DNA of 34,822 nucleotides from positions 1 to 34,822 of the forward strand of contig JACZJC010000046.1 in NCBI GenBank assembly GCA_014860745.1. Reading direction: 5' to 3'. Source of the stretch: Anaerolineales bacterium. Its GTDB lineage: Bacteria > Chloroflexota > Anaerolineae > Anaerolineales > Villigracilaceae. Below are positions 1-7,466 of this stretch, one piece after another. How positions within the stretch are numbered: position 1 is the stretch's first letter; each line of letters opens with the position of its first letter. The translations under genes and the position numbers were made by a program. A model generated the notes under the pieces. The model searched no databases and had not been told where the DNA came from. It was given only the letters and a program-made list of their open reading frames with translations.

Positions 1-71
1 GCCTCACTGTATGCCGACGCTCGAGGCAGCGTGGCGCGTCGGATTTCCAATCCCTCATTCAGCCCTTGCCG

Positions 72-443
72 TCATAGATTGCGAATGCCTGCGGCAACAG
101 CGCGCAGGCGCTCGGCTACCCGCTCCGGAGATTCGCCTTTGCTGATAAATGCATCGGCGCCCGCGGAAAGCGCGGCCTGCTGACGGGCATCCATATGGCT
201 GATGAGAATAATGACCAGCGCGGCCGGGCAGGCTTTTCGAAGTTCTTCCAGAGACGCGGTCGGCGAGTTGGGCAGCAAACCCCAATCGATCAACAGCATA
301 TCCGTATGAGTGGTTGGCGCCTGTGCCAGCGTGGTTACCCAATCGGCGGCTTCACCGGCGATTTCCATATTCAGGTCCAGCAGCACCAGGCGCAGGGCGG
401 AACGTTCTTCGGGGATTGCATCGGCAATAAATACGCGGGTCAT
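72..443 (-). CDS. Stand-alone response-regulator receiver protein
   Basis: A 123-aa protein made of a single CheY-like receiver domain with no output domain. An acidic cluster near D8/E12/E13, the phosphoacceptor candidate D53 in the 'LLIDWG' strand, and a Lys in 'FISKGE' near the C-terminus match the receiver fold. The ATG at 443 begins at the conserved first strand ('MTRVFIADA'); the open frame continues upstream, but that part has no receiver similarity and reads through a hairpin element. No kinase lies next to it, so its partner is unknown. Its role, as a phospho-relay or a protein-protein switch, is inference. The double-hairpin element at 461-518 sits 17 bases upstream of the start. 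Confidence 0.8.
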   Translation of the reverse strand: MTRVFIADAIPEERSALRLVLLDLNMEIAGEAADWVTTLAQAPTTHTDMLLIDWGLLPNSPTASLEELRKACPAALVIILISHMDARQQAALSAGADAFISKGESPERVAERLRAVAAGIRNL

Positions 444-460
444 GCACTCATCGTATGACA

Positions 461-518
461 CAAACTCCCCAGCCGCATCCTGCGGTTGGGGAGTTTGTAT
501 CTCCGCCATATGGGGGAG
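461..518 (-). repeat. Double-hairpin element, copy 1
   Basis: A perfect 17-bp stem with a 3-base loop (461-477 / 481-497) is followed at 501-518 by an 8-bp imperfect palindrome with halves 'ctccgcca' and 'tgggggag'. The same arrangement recurs at 1644-1701, 6174-6231 and 7402-7460. Read on the minus strand, the small palindrome comes first, then the large stem whose loop side carries a conserved 'GGATGCGGC'. It lies in the likely 5' leader of the receiver gene. There is no U-tract, so it is not a plain terminator. Confidence 0.75.
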
Positions 519-574
519 GCTTAGAGAGCGTTTCTTAACTCTATTTTTTGTACAATGACTACGCGGAACGAACG

Positions 575-640
575 GATTTTCACCGAAAACCTTTTGAAAA
601 ATCTGTGTTTGTCCGTGTTGTCCGTCGCATCCGTGTACTT
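575..640. repeat. Degenerate 'gtccgtgtt' repeat remnant
   Basis: Short imperfect repeats of the type 'tctgtgtt', 'tgtccgtgtt', 'gtccgtcg', 'atccgtgt' follow one another between the receiver gene and the small membrane protein gene. They look like a decayed intergenic repeat. No coding function is evident, and there is no clear terminator for the gene ending at 652. Confidence 0.35.
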
Positions 641-651
641 TAAGAAACCGT

Positions 652-912
652 CTATGAGGCATTGCTCGGTCTGGACACCAACCAGAAGGAGCCAAGAAAT
701 GCCAGAATGATAAGGCTGATCGGGATCATCCAGGTAACGATCAATCGGACCCAGCCGAGGGGCGAGTATCCCCAGTCCGTCATCATGCGTCCCGGTCCCA
801 TCATGCCCCAGCCGTGATAACTCCAGCCGCTCAACAACATGCCGCCTGCAAACAAAATTAACACAGCAACGACACCTGTGACACCAACTCTCAACCAATT
901 AATTTTTTTCAT
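652..912 (-). CDS. Small two-helix membrane protein, Met/Gly/Trp-rich loop
   Basis: An 86-aa protein starting at the ATG at 912, preceded by 'aaggaaaa'. Residues about 7-28 ('VGVTGVVAVLILFAGGMLL') form one hydrophobic helix and residues about 57-78 a second. The loop between them contains 'HGWGMMGPGRMM', rich in Met, Gly, Trp and His, a composition sometimes seen in copper- or metal-handling segments. I do not recognise the family. It is followed on the same strand by the receiver gene and preceded by the GlsB-like gene. Function is unknown; metal interaction is only a compositional guess. Confidence 0.65.
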   Translation of the reverse strand: MKKINWLRVGVTGVVAVLILFAGGMLLSGWSYHGWGMMGPGRMMTDWGYSPLGWVRLIVTWMIPISLIILAFLGSFWLVSRPSNAS

Positions 913-949
913 AATATATTTTCCTTTATCACGGGGCAGCCTGCCCTTC

Positions 950-1330
950 CTATTGCAGGAACGGCAAAGCCCGCACACTCATGCAAAACAGGGACGAGGA
1001 TTCCATCACCCAGCAGTTGAAATAGATATAGATCAGCAGTGCAATGACCACGATCACCAGGAACCCGGCGACATTGCGAAACAGCTTGGAGATGGCCAAC
1101 AGGAGGATGGCGCCCCCCAGCGAAACCAACAAGGCGGGGATGCTGAAATTGCCCTCGTTGATCGTGCTGATATTGAAAAGCGGACTCAGAAAAATTCCCG
1201 CCAGGAATGCGCCGACGATGCCCACGATAATATCGGCGATCAACCCCTGCCGGCTGTTGGTCTTCATGATCATGCTGGCAACCCAGCCGATCACGGCCCC
1301 TACGATGATCCAGATAAGAAAGTTGATCAT
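950..1330 (-). CDS. GlsB/YeaQ/YmgE-family (transglycosylase-associated) stress membrane protein
   Basis: A 126-aa membrane protein whose first ~80 residues match the GlsB/YeaQ/YmgE family: 'IWIIVGAVIGWVAS', then a second helix 'IVGIVGAFLAGIFL', then a third helix after a short polar loop. The family is small, Gly-rich and linked to general stress and envelope protection; the exact biochemical role is not settled. The ATG at 1330 has a good 'aggag' site. Family members usually end near 80-90 residues. This one carries an extra hydrophobic helix ('FLVIVVIALLIYIYF') and a short Cys-containing tail. It lies between dodecin and the small membrane protein, suggesting a stress-linked cluster. Confidence 0.8.
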   Translation of the reverse strand: MINFLIWIIVGAVIGWVASMIMKTNSRQGLIADIIVGIVGAFLAGIFLSPLFNISTINEGNFSIPALLVSLGGAILLLAISKLFRNVAGFLVIVVIALLIYIYFNCWVMESSSLFCMSVRALPFLQ

Positions 1331-1363
1331 TTTCTGCTCCTGAGTGAGGTGAATTCCTTTCGA

Positions 1364-1570
1364 TCAATCTTCGAGGATGAAGGTGATCTTCAATTGAACG
1401 CGGTATGCCGAAATCTGTCCTTTATCGTCCAGCTCCACCTGCTGGTTCTCGACCCATGCGGACTTGACGTTCTTCAATGTTTTTTGAGCGCGCGCAATGC
1501 CGGCCTTGATCGCATCTTCGAACCCTTTCGGCGAGGATGCAATGATCTCACTTACTTTTGCAACTGACAT
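1364..1570 (-). CDS. Dodecin family flavin-binding protein
   Basis: A 68-aa protein with full dodecin length and pattern: 'VAKVSEIIASSPKGFEDAIKAG' forms the helix after strand 1, then 'SAWVENQQ' carries the conserved Trp and Gln used in flavin stacking, and the last strand ends 'YRVQLKITF'. Dodecins form hollow dodecamers that store or buffer flavins (FMN, riboflavin, sometimes CoA) in the cytoplasm. The ATG at 1570 follows 'aggagtactacc'. The neighbouring membrane stress gene on the same strand fits a general-stress set. Assignment is confident from sequence pattern and size. Confidence 0.9.
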   Translation of the reverse strand: MSVAKVSEIIASSPKGFEDAIKAGIARAQKTLKNVKSAWVENQQVELDDKGQISAYRVQLKITFILED

Positions 1571-1643
1571 GGTAGTACTCCTTTATTGATCTATTGAACA
1601 TCATCTGCCCAACGAATGTAATTCTCTTTATCAGTATAGAATG

Positions 1644-1701
1644 CAAACTCCCCGGCCGCATCCATCAGCCGGGGAGTTTCTGTCTCCGCCACATGGGGGA
1701 G
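1644..1701 (-). repeat. Double-hairpin element, copy 2
   Basis: Large stem 1645-1679 ('aaactccccggc' pairing with 'gccggggagttt') plus small palindrome 1684-1701. It sits 24 bases after the stop of the PAS-GGDEF gene and 73 bases before the dodecin start, so it may be in a 3' or a 5' untranslated region. The minus-strand loop again holds 'GGATGCGGC'. Confidence 0.75.
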
Positions 1702-1725
1702 GCTTCGGGTTGTCAACCAAACGAT

Positions 1726-2670
1726 TTAATCTGCAACCACCACCTGGCCGCGCCCGGTATTCTTGGCGCGATACAACGCCTCGTCGGCCGCCCGCAGGAG
1801 GGCAGTACTGGTGGAGCCGTGTTCCGGGAATACTGCAACGCCCAGCGAGATTGTGACCGGGTCAAGGGGTTGGTCTTCAATGGTGAGCTGGAATTGTGAG
1901 GCGTGCTCGCAGACCAGTTTGGCGCGCTCGCAGGTTACCTGTCGTGAGGCATCGGGCAGGATAATGATAAATTCATCACCGCCATAGCGGCAGGCCACGT
2001 CTTCTCCGCGGAAATGCCCCAGCAGCAAGTTGCCCAATTCGCGCAAGATTAAGTCGCCCGCGGCATGACCCCGCGTGTCATTACATTGCTTGAGGTCATC
2101 CAAATCCAGCATGATAACCCCCAGGGAGAGGCGCTTGCGGGTGGCGCGCAGGAGTTCGCGGTTGAGGGTCTCTTCCATATAGCGGCGGTTGAACAAGCCG
2201 GTCAGATGGTCCCGAACGGACTGCTCGCGCAGGGATGATTCGCTTTCGATGAGGGCATCCTGAACCCGTTTGTGTTCCGTGATATCGCGGATATTGCATT
2301 GAATGACCCTCTCGCTGCCGGCCCAATATACGTTGCTGACGAATTCCACCTGGATCAGCCGCCCATCTTTTGCCTTAAGCGGTAAATCCTTGTAGCGGAT
2401 GTATTGATTTTTCTGCAATGCCTCGAAGGCGTCCCTGCTGGCTTCAATATCCTGGAATGCGCCCATTTGCCATAATTTCTTTTTGATAAATTCTTCGCGC
2501 GAATACCCCAACAGATTGATCATGAAGGGGTTTACGTCCGTGATCGCGCCGGTTGCCGCATCCAGAATTAAGATGCCGTCCTGAGCCGCTTCGAACAGGC
2601 GGCGGTAGCGGATCTCTGAATCTTTCAGAGACAGCTCGAGCAAAGAGGCTTTTTCCTTTATTTCGTTCAT
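1726..2670 (-). CDS. PAS-GGDEF diguanylate cyclase
   Basis: A 314-aa cytoplasmic protein that should make cyclic di-GMP from two GTP. A short coiled N-terminus (1-20) leads to one PAS domain with PAC tail (about 22-140, ending 'RDITEHKRV'). A GGDEF domain follows (about 155-314) with an intact 'RYGGDEF' active site and an RxxD inhibition site ('RGED') five residues before it, so product feedback is likely. The ATG at 2670 overlaps the stop of the upstream HD-GYP gene by ATGA and has a 'ggag' site inside that gene, so the two opposite c-di-GMP activities are translationally coupled. Its PAS domain is a close copy of the first PAS of the phosphodiesterase. No membrane segment is visible. Confidence 0.93.
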   Translation of the reverse strand: MNEIKEKASLLELSLKDSEIRYRRLFEAAQDGILILDAATGAITDVNPFMINLLGYSREEFIKKKLWQMGAFQDIEASRDAFEALQKNQYIRYKDLPLKAKDGRLIQVEFVSNVYWAGSERVIQCNIRDITEHKRVQDALIESESSLREQSVRDHLTGLFNRRYMEETLNRELLRATRKRLSLGVIMLDLDDLKQCNDTRGHAAGDLILRELGNLLLGHFRGEDVACRYGGDEFIIILPDASRQVTCERAKLVCEHASQFQLTIEDQPLDPVTISLGVAVFPEHGSTSTALLRAADEALYRAKNTGRGQVVVAD

Positions 2671-5600
2671 GGCGTCATGGATCTCCTTCCAATAACCTGC
2701 ATGAAGATATCCACCGCCTTCGGGTCGAAATATGTTCCGGATGAGTTTTGGATATAAATTTCCGCTTCTTCTTCGGTCCAGGCGGCGCGATAGGCGCGTT
2801 CGGATGTGAGCGCATCCCACACATCCACAATTGCAAAAATACGCGCAGTCAGTGGAATCTGATCTCCTTTTAACCCGCGCGGATAGCCTGTGCCATCCCA
2901 TTTTTCATGATGACAATAGGGAATATCCAGCGCCAGCCTAAGAAAGCGGATGGGGGAGAGCATCTCAAAGGCAAAGGTTGGATGTTTTCTCATGACGATC
3001 CATTCCTCGTCTGTCAGAGCGCCCGGCTTGAGCAGGATTCCGTCCGGTACTCCCATCTTGCCGATATCGTGCAGCAGCGATCCCCAGCGCACCTGCTCCA
3101 GTTCGGCCTCGCTCAACCCAAAGGTACGCGCGAGGCGGACCGTCATCTCGGTCACCCGCTGAGAATGTCCTTCGGTTTCCTTGTCACGCAGGTCGAGCGC
3201 GCGCGACCAGCCTTCGATCGTGGCGTCATACGCCTGAACCAATTCGCTGTTGGATTGTTGCAGGTTTTCAAATAGTTGGGCATTGCTGATTGCAACAGCA
3301 GCCTGCCCAGCCAGGGCATTGAGGAAATCAAGCCATTCCTGATCGCGTTTGATCAGCGAGCGTTGGAATACCTCGAGCACACCGATCACTTTTCCCTTGA
3401 TGATCAAAGGCAAACCATGGTAACTGACAAAATCCTCCCCTTTGAGGTAGCCTGTGAGGAATAAATGCTCCGCTTCCTCCTTCAGGTTTGGAATTTTCAC
3501 CATCCGATGTTTCACTGCCACTCTGCCGGCATACGTCTCATCCTGGTTTACCATGGAACCCCGGGCTGTGTTTTTCCGAAAGCCCTCCCCGGCGGCGAAT
3601 TCGAGAGTGTGGTTGGGGGTATGGATAAGCAAGACCGCCGCGGCATCCACTCCGAGAAGGGAGACAGCCTTTGCGATCAAGGCATCCAAACTTTGATGCA
3701 TATCCAGGGCGGACGCAATCGTACGGTCAATATCCTGCAGGGCGGTCAGATAATCCACCTGGCGCCGAATCATCTCCTCGGCTTGCTTGCGCTGGGTCAT
3801 ATCGATCATGATGCCCTGCCAGTATTGAGGCATGCCTTCCGCGTCATTTACTTTGACGAGTTGATCGTGCACCCAAACCAGGCTTCCATCTCGGGCAGTC
3901 AGGCGATAATCCAATTCAAAGGGCGCCCCGCTCTGGTTGGTTTTTGCGATTTGTTCCAGCACATGCTGACGGTCATCGGAGTGCAGTGAACTCAACCATA
4001 ATTTTTGGTCTGCCAGCCATTCCTCGGGGGTGTACCCCACAAGTTTTTCGATTTGTGGGCTGATATACAGCGTGGAACTGGCATCGTCCACAGGATTCAT
4101 ATATACGACGATGGGCAGGTGCGCGACCAGCGCACGGAATTTTGCCTCGGATTCCCGAAGAGCAACCTCCCCCTGCTTGCGCTCGGTGATGTCTCTTACA
4201 TTCAACACAATTGCAGCGATCGCCGGGTGATCAACCAGGTTATTCCCTAATACTTCCACGATCCGCCACGTTCCATCCTTGTGACGAAATCGAAGCTCGA
4301 TTGGGGCGGGCGCCAGGCCTGAAATTTGGCTGCGACTGGCGAGAGATTCCAAGGCAAACGGCATATCATCCGCGTGAATGAACTCGACGATGTTCCTGCC
4401 GAGGGCTTCATCCACCTGATAGCCGGAGATGCGCTGGACGGCGGGGCTGACGTAGCTCAGATTGCCTTCCACGGTGATGGCCACGATCATATCTGATGCA
4501 TTCTCGATCAAAGCGCGGAATCGTTCTTCGCTCTCGCGCAGCGCTTCCTGCGCACGCTTGCGCTCGGTGATGTCCATATACATTCCGAGTACGCCGATGA
4601 CCTCCCCCTTTGAATTTTGCAGAGGCACCTTGCTCGTAAGAAGCGTGATGATGTTCCCTTCCGGGGTCGTCTGGGGTTCTTCGATGAAAAGTTTGGAAGA
4701 ACCGCTCTCGATGACTTGGCGATCATCGCCGCGATACAATTCCGCCTGATCGCGCCACCCCATCTGGTAATCGTCTTTCCCGATGACATCCTTTGGATCG
4801 GTTAATCCCGCATCGTGCGCGAATGCCACGTTACAGCCCAAGTAAACAAGATTCTTGTCCTTCCAGAACACCCTAACGGGTATCGCATTGATAATCCCTT
4901 CGATGATCAGATGTGATGTTTGTAGCATCTCCTCCGCCTGTTTGCGCTCGGTGATGTCTTCAGTAGTTCCTTCATAATAGAGCGAATCTCCGTTCTTATT
5001 GCGAACGAGGCGTGAATTTTCCGAAATCCAGATCGTACTGCCGTCTTTGCGATAGATCTCGGATTCAAACCTTGTTATCTTTTCATGCTCCTCCATCAGG
5101 CGTTTGAATTCCTGGCGGCGGCCAGGCTTTACATAGAATCGCCGATCAATAGCGCCGATGTCCGCAATCAGTTCCTCTGGAGAATTGTAGCCAAGTTGAC
5201 GTGCCGCAGCCGGATTTGCGCTGAGGAACTTTCCATCCAGCGTTGTTTGGGTGATGGCATCGACGGCATTTTCGAAGATAGTACGGTACTTTTCTTCTGC
5301 CTGGCGAAGCGCATCCTCCGCGCGCAAGCGCGCGGTGATATCACGCGCGATTCCCTGAAAACCAATAATGTTTTTACCGCTGTAACGAGGGGCGGACAGT
5401 ACTTCTACATAATGTGTCTTTCCACTTTTCCCATGCACCTCATATTCTGCCGCTTCCTTCAAACTCTCCCCTTTAAGAATTTTCGTCAGCCTTTCCCGAT
5501 ATTGATCCAAAAATCGCTCCGGGATAATATCCCAAATGTTCATGGAAAAGAATTCTTCCTCGCTGAACTCAAGCTCCTTACACATTGCTTTATTGACGGT

Positions 5601-6113
5601 TAATATATTACCCGACAAATCAATGATGAAATAACCATCCGGGCTTTGGTTGATCAAGTCGTGATATTGCTTCTCATTCCCTTGCAATGCGGCAAGGATC
5701 CGCCTGTGCTCCGTGATGTCGCGGATATCGCACTGGATCACTTTTTCGTTGCCCACCAGGTAGACGTTGCTGACGAATTCCACCTGAATCAGCCGCCCGT
5801 CCTTCGTTTTGAGCGGCAGGTCTTCGTAGCGAATGTATTCCTTCTCCTGCAATACTTCGAAGGCATCCTTGCTGGCTTCAATATCCCTAAACGCGCCGAC
5901 TTCCCAGAGTTTTTTTTCTACAAACTCTTCGCGCGAATAGCCCAGCATCTTGATCAAATACGGGTTGACATCCTCGATCATGCCGGTCTGGGCATCCAGA
6001 ATCAAAATACCGTCCTGCGCGGCTTCGAACAGGCGGCGATAGCGCATCTCTGAGTTCTTCAGAGTTTGCGCGGATGGCTGCGCTAATTTCCCGGCAGCTG
6101 TCTTTCTGACCAT
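2667..6113 (-). CDS. Multi-PAS/GAF/HD-GYP cyclic-di-GMP phosphodiesterase
   Basis: An 1148-aa soluble sensor protein. About six PAS/PAC units lie in a row (roughly 22-140, 145-265, 270-395, 400-520, 525-650, 655-775), several ending in 'DITERK'-type PAC motifs. A GAF domain (about 790-940) and an HD-GYP domain (about 980-1145) follow. The HD-GYP part shows 'LLHDIGKMG', then 'HHEKWDGTGYP', the metal-binding and GYP signatures, so hydrolysis of c-di-GMP is expected. I chose the ATG at 6113 because 'aggaaagg' lies 7-8 bases upstream; an earlier in-frame ATG at 6191 falls inside the hairpin element and lacks such a site. The gene is coupled by ATGA to the cyclase downstream. No transmembrane helix suggests cytoplasmic signals. 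Confidence 0.93.
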   Translation of the reverse strand: MVRKTAAGKLAQPSAQTLKNSEMRYRRLFEAAQDGILILDAQTGMIEDVNPYLIKMLGYSREEFVEKKLWEVGAFRDIEASKDAFEVLQEKEYIRYEDLPLKTKDGRLIQVEFVSNVYLVGNEKVIQCDIRDITEHRRILAALQGNEKQYHDLINQSPDGYFIIDLSGNILTVNKAMCKELEFSEEEFFSMNIWDIIPERFLDQYRERLTKILKGESLKEAAEYEVHGKSGKTHYVEVLSAPRYSGKNIIGFQGIARDITARLRAEDALRQAEEKYRTIFENAVDAITQTTLDGKFLSANPAAARQLGYNSPEELIADIGAIDRRFYVKPGRRQEFKRLMEEHEKITRFESEIYRKDGSTIWISENSRLVRNKNGDSLYYEGTTEDITERKQAEEMLQTSHLIIEGIINAIPVRVFWKDKNLVYLGCNVAFAHDAGLTDPKDVIGKDDYQMGWRDQAELYRGDDRQVIESGSSKLFIEEPQTTPEGNIITLLTSKVPLQNSKGEVIGVLGMYMDITERKRAQEALRESEERFRALIENASDMIVAITVEGNLSYVSPAVQRISGYQVDEALGRNIVEFIHADDMPFALESLASRSQISGLAPAPIELRFRHKDGTWRIVEVLGNNLVDHPAIAAIVLNVRDITERKQGEVALRESEAKFRALVAHLPIVVYMNPVDDASSTLYISPQIEKLVGYTPEEWLADQKLWLSSLHSDDRQHVLEQIAKTNQSGAPFELDYRLTARDGSLVWVHDQLVKVNDAEGMPQYWQGIMIDMTQRKQAEEMIRRQVDYLTALQDIDRTIASALDMHQSLDALIAKAVSLLGVDAAAVLLIHTPNHTLEFAAGEGFRKNTARGSMVNQDETYAGRVAVKHRMVKIPNLKEEAEHLFLTGYLKGEDFVSYHGLPLIIKGKVIGVLEVFQRSLIKRDQEWLDFLNALAGQAAVAISNAQLFENLQQSNSELVQAYDATIEGWSRALDLRDKETEGHSQRVTEMTVRLARTFGLSEAELEQVRWGSLLHDIGKMGVPDGILLKPGALTDEEWIVMRKHPTFAFEMLSPIRFLRLALDIPYCHHEKWDGTGYPRGLKGDQIPLTARIFAIVDVWDALTSERAYRAAWTEEEAEIYIQNSSGTYFDPKAVDIFMQVIGRRSMTP

Positions 6114-6173
6114 TTCGGTTGCCTTTCCTGCAAGGAATACATCAATATATGCGTCCCGTATAATTTTATAACG

Positions 6174-6231
6174 CAAACTCCCCGGCCGCATCCGTCGGCT
6201 GGGGAGTTTATATCTCCGCCATTTGGGGGAG
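6174..6231 (-). repeat. Double-hairpin element, copy 3
   Basis: Large stem around 6177-6209 and small palindrome 6214-6231, same order and orientation as the other copies. It lies 60 bases upstream of the phosphodiesterase start and downstream of the lipoprotein terminator, so it is most likely in the 5' leader or promoter of the phosphodiesterase-cyclase transcript. The AT-rich stretch at 6232-6330 upstream of it could hold the promoter, but no convincing -35/-10 pair was found. Confidence 0.75.
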
Positions 6232-6336
6232 ACATTATCGTGGTTATTACAAAGTATCGCATAATTTGGTAAACAAAAATTCGATTTTGCCTCGTAATTT
6301 TTAACAAAAAGTTTAATTAATTATGAGACAAGCGAT

Positions 6337-6372
6337 AAAAAACTCACCCCAAAAAATCAATTTCGGGGTGAG
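6337..6372 (-). terminator. Rho-independent terminator of the repeat lipoprotein gene
   Basis: Arms 6343-6350 and 6365-6372 ('ctcacccc' / 'ggggtgag') pair perfectly. On the minus strand the stem is followed directly by six T residues (complement of 6337-6342). It lies 37 bases after the lipoprotein stop codon. Confidence 0.85.
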
Positions 6373-6408
6373 ACAGTCATCGATCAAGCTCAAATCCTGT
6401 GAACAGCA

Positions 6409-7314
6409 TTAAGGTTTTGTGGTCGGGCAGCCCCCTGCTGGCGCCGGGATGATATCGTCATTGTGCTTGTCATGCCCATTGAGACCGTTCACGCTCACCG
6501 TGATCTCGACAAAAGGATTTTTCTTACTGCTTGTAGCATGGCAGATCGTGATCTTTCCATCATTGACGACGACTGCGCTTGCAGGGCAACCCTCCGCCTC
6601 TGAGATCGGGAAGACATCTTCTTCATGGTCCGCGTGACCATCCAATCCATCCACACTGACTACGACTTCTTCATAGGATTTGGATGCGTCATCATTGGCA
6701 TGGCAGAACGTAACTTCACCATTGTTGACTTCGATCAGGTAGGCAGGACAACCCGTCAACGGCATCGGGTTGATATCATTGGGATTCGCAAGCACATACG
6801 CGTCTAATTCGGCGCTGGTCACCATGACTACTTCATAAGGATTTGCCGCATCCCCCGTCACATGGCAGACTGCGATCTCGTCCGTATCCGTATCAGTAGC
6901 GGTCGCAAGTGGAGTAACCGGGCAGCCTTCCGCCGGCATCGGAATGACATCACCTTCATGGTCGCCGTGACCATTCAAGCCATTAACACTCACTGTGATC
7001 TCTTCATAGGGATTGGTTTCACTGCTTGTCGCATGACAAATGGTGATATTGCCCTCAACGACTTCGACCAGGCTTGCAGGACATCCACCCGCAGGCACTG
7101 GGAAGATATCTTCTGCATGCACACGATGCTCATTCAACAACTCGGTACTATCAATGGCGATCTCTTCATATGGGTTGGCTGCATCGCCAGTGGCATGGCA
7201 GACATTTGCTGAAGCGTTCACACCCACAGCAGAGCAGGCAGCAAGCAGGGTAAGCGCCAGGATTTGAACCACTGCCGCGAATTTAACCGCTGTATTACTT
7301 ATTTTCTTAGTCAT
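6409..7314 (-). CDS. Lipoprotein with five tandem 'CHAT...NPYEE...GCP' repeats
   Basis: A 301-aa secreted lipoprotein. The signal segment ends in lipobox 'LLAAC' with C27 as the expected lipidated residue. The rest is five repeats of about 45-55 residues, each starting 'CHAT' or similar, then 'NPYEEI', a variable strand, and ending 'DIIPxPAxGCP'. Repeats 2, 4 and 5 carry 'SVNGLNGH'- or 'SVDGLDGH'-type sequence with further His and acidic residues; repeats 1 and 3 share 'TGDAANPYE'. Each unit has two Cys (a likely disulfide) and conserved His next to the first Cys; this is not a CxxCH heme site. The ATG at 7314 is preferred over 7320 because it puts 'aaggag' 7 bases away rather than 1. Such repeats occur in secreted bacterial proteins of unknown role; ligand or metal binding is inference. 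Confidence 0.75.
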   Translation of the reverse strand: MTKKISNTAVKFAAVVQILALTLLAACSAVGVNASANVCHATGDAANPYEEIAIDSTELLNEHRVHAEDIFPVPAGGCPASLVEVVEGNITICHATSSETNPYEEITVSVNGLNGHGDHEGDVIPMPAEGCPVTPLATATDTDTDEIAVCHVTGDAANPYEVVMVTSAELDAYVLANPNDINPMPLTGCPAYLIEVNNGEVTFCHANDDASKSYEEVVVSVDGLDGHADHEEDVFPISEAEGCPASAVVVNDGKITICHATSSKKNPFVEITVSVNGLNGHDKHNDDIIPAPAGGCPTTKP

Positions 7315-7352
7315 AAACATACTCCTTCAAGATGGTTGGAAATTTCGATGAA

Positions 7353-7390
7353 CAAAAAAACAAGGCCTGAGATCAGTCAGACCTTGTTTT
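7353..7390 (-). terminator. Rho-independent terminator after the NarL-type regulator
   Basis: 'caaggcctga' (7361-7370) pairs with 'tcagaccttg' (7377-7386) with one wobble. On the minus strand the stem is followed by seven T residues. It ends the kinase/regulator transcript, beyond element copy 4. Confidence 0.8.
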
Positions 7391-7401
7391 CATCTTACAG
7401 C

Positions 7402-7460
7402 GAACCTGACCCCGCTGCATCCATCAGTTGGGCAGGGTTTAAATCCGCCACTTGGGGGAG
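7402..7460 (-). repeat. Double-hairpin element, copy 4 (diverged)
   Basis: Small palindrome 7443-7460 ('atccgcca' / 'tgggggag') and a larger stem around 7404-7440, in which both arms differ from the other copies ('aacctgacccc' against 'gggcagggtt') yet still pair with bulges. The loop side keeps 'GGATGCAGC' on the minus strand. It begins 6 bases after the regulator stop and precedes that gene's terminator, so this copy is transcribed in a 3' untranslated region. Confidence 0.65.
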
Positions 7461-7466
7461 AAAGAT

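Noticed and set aside
6409-7314. The CHAT repeats as multiheme cytochrome c sites.
   Set aside because: No CxxCH motif occurs; each Cys-His pair stands alone.
461-7460. The double-hairpin elements as known c-di-GMP (GEMM) riboswitches, given the nearby c-di-GMP genes.
   Set aside because: The conserved GEMM core and tetraloop-receptor features are not present, and two copies lie in 3' regions rather than leaders.
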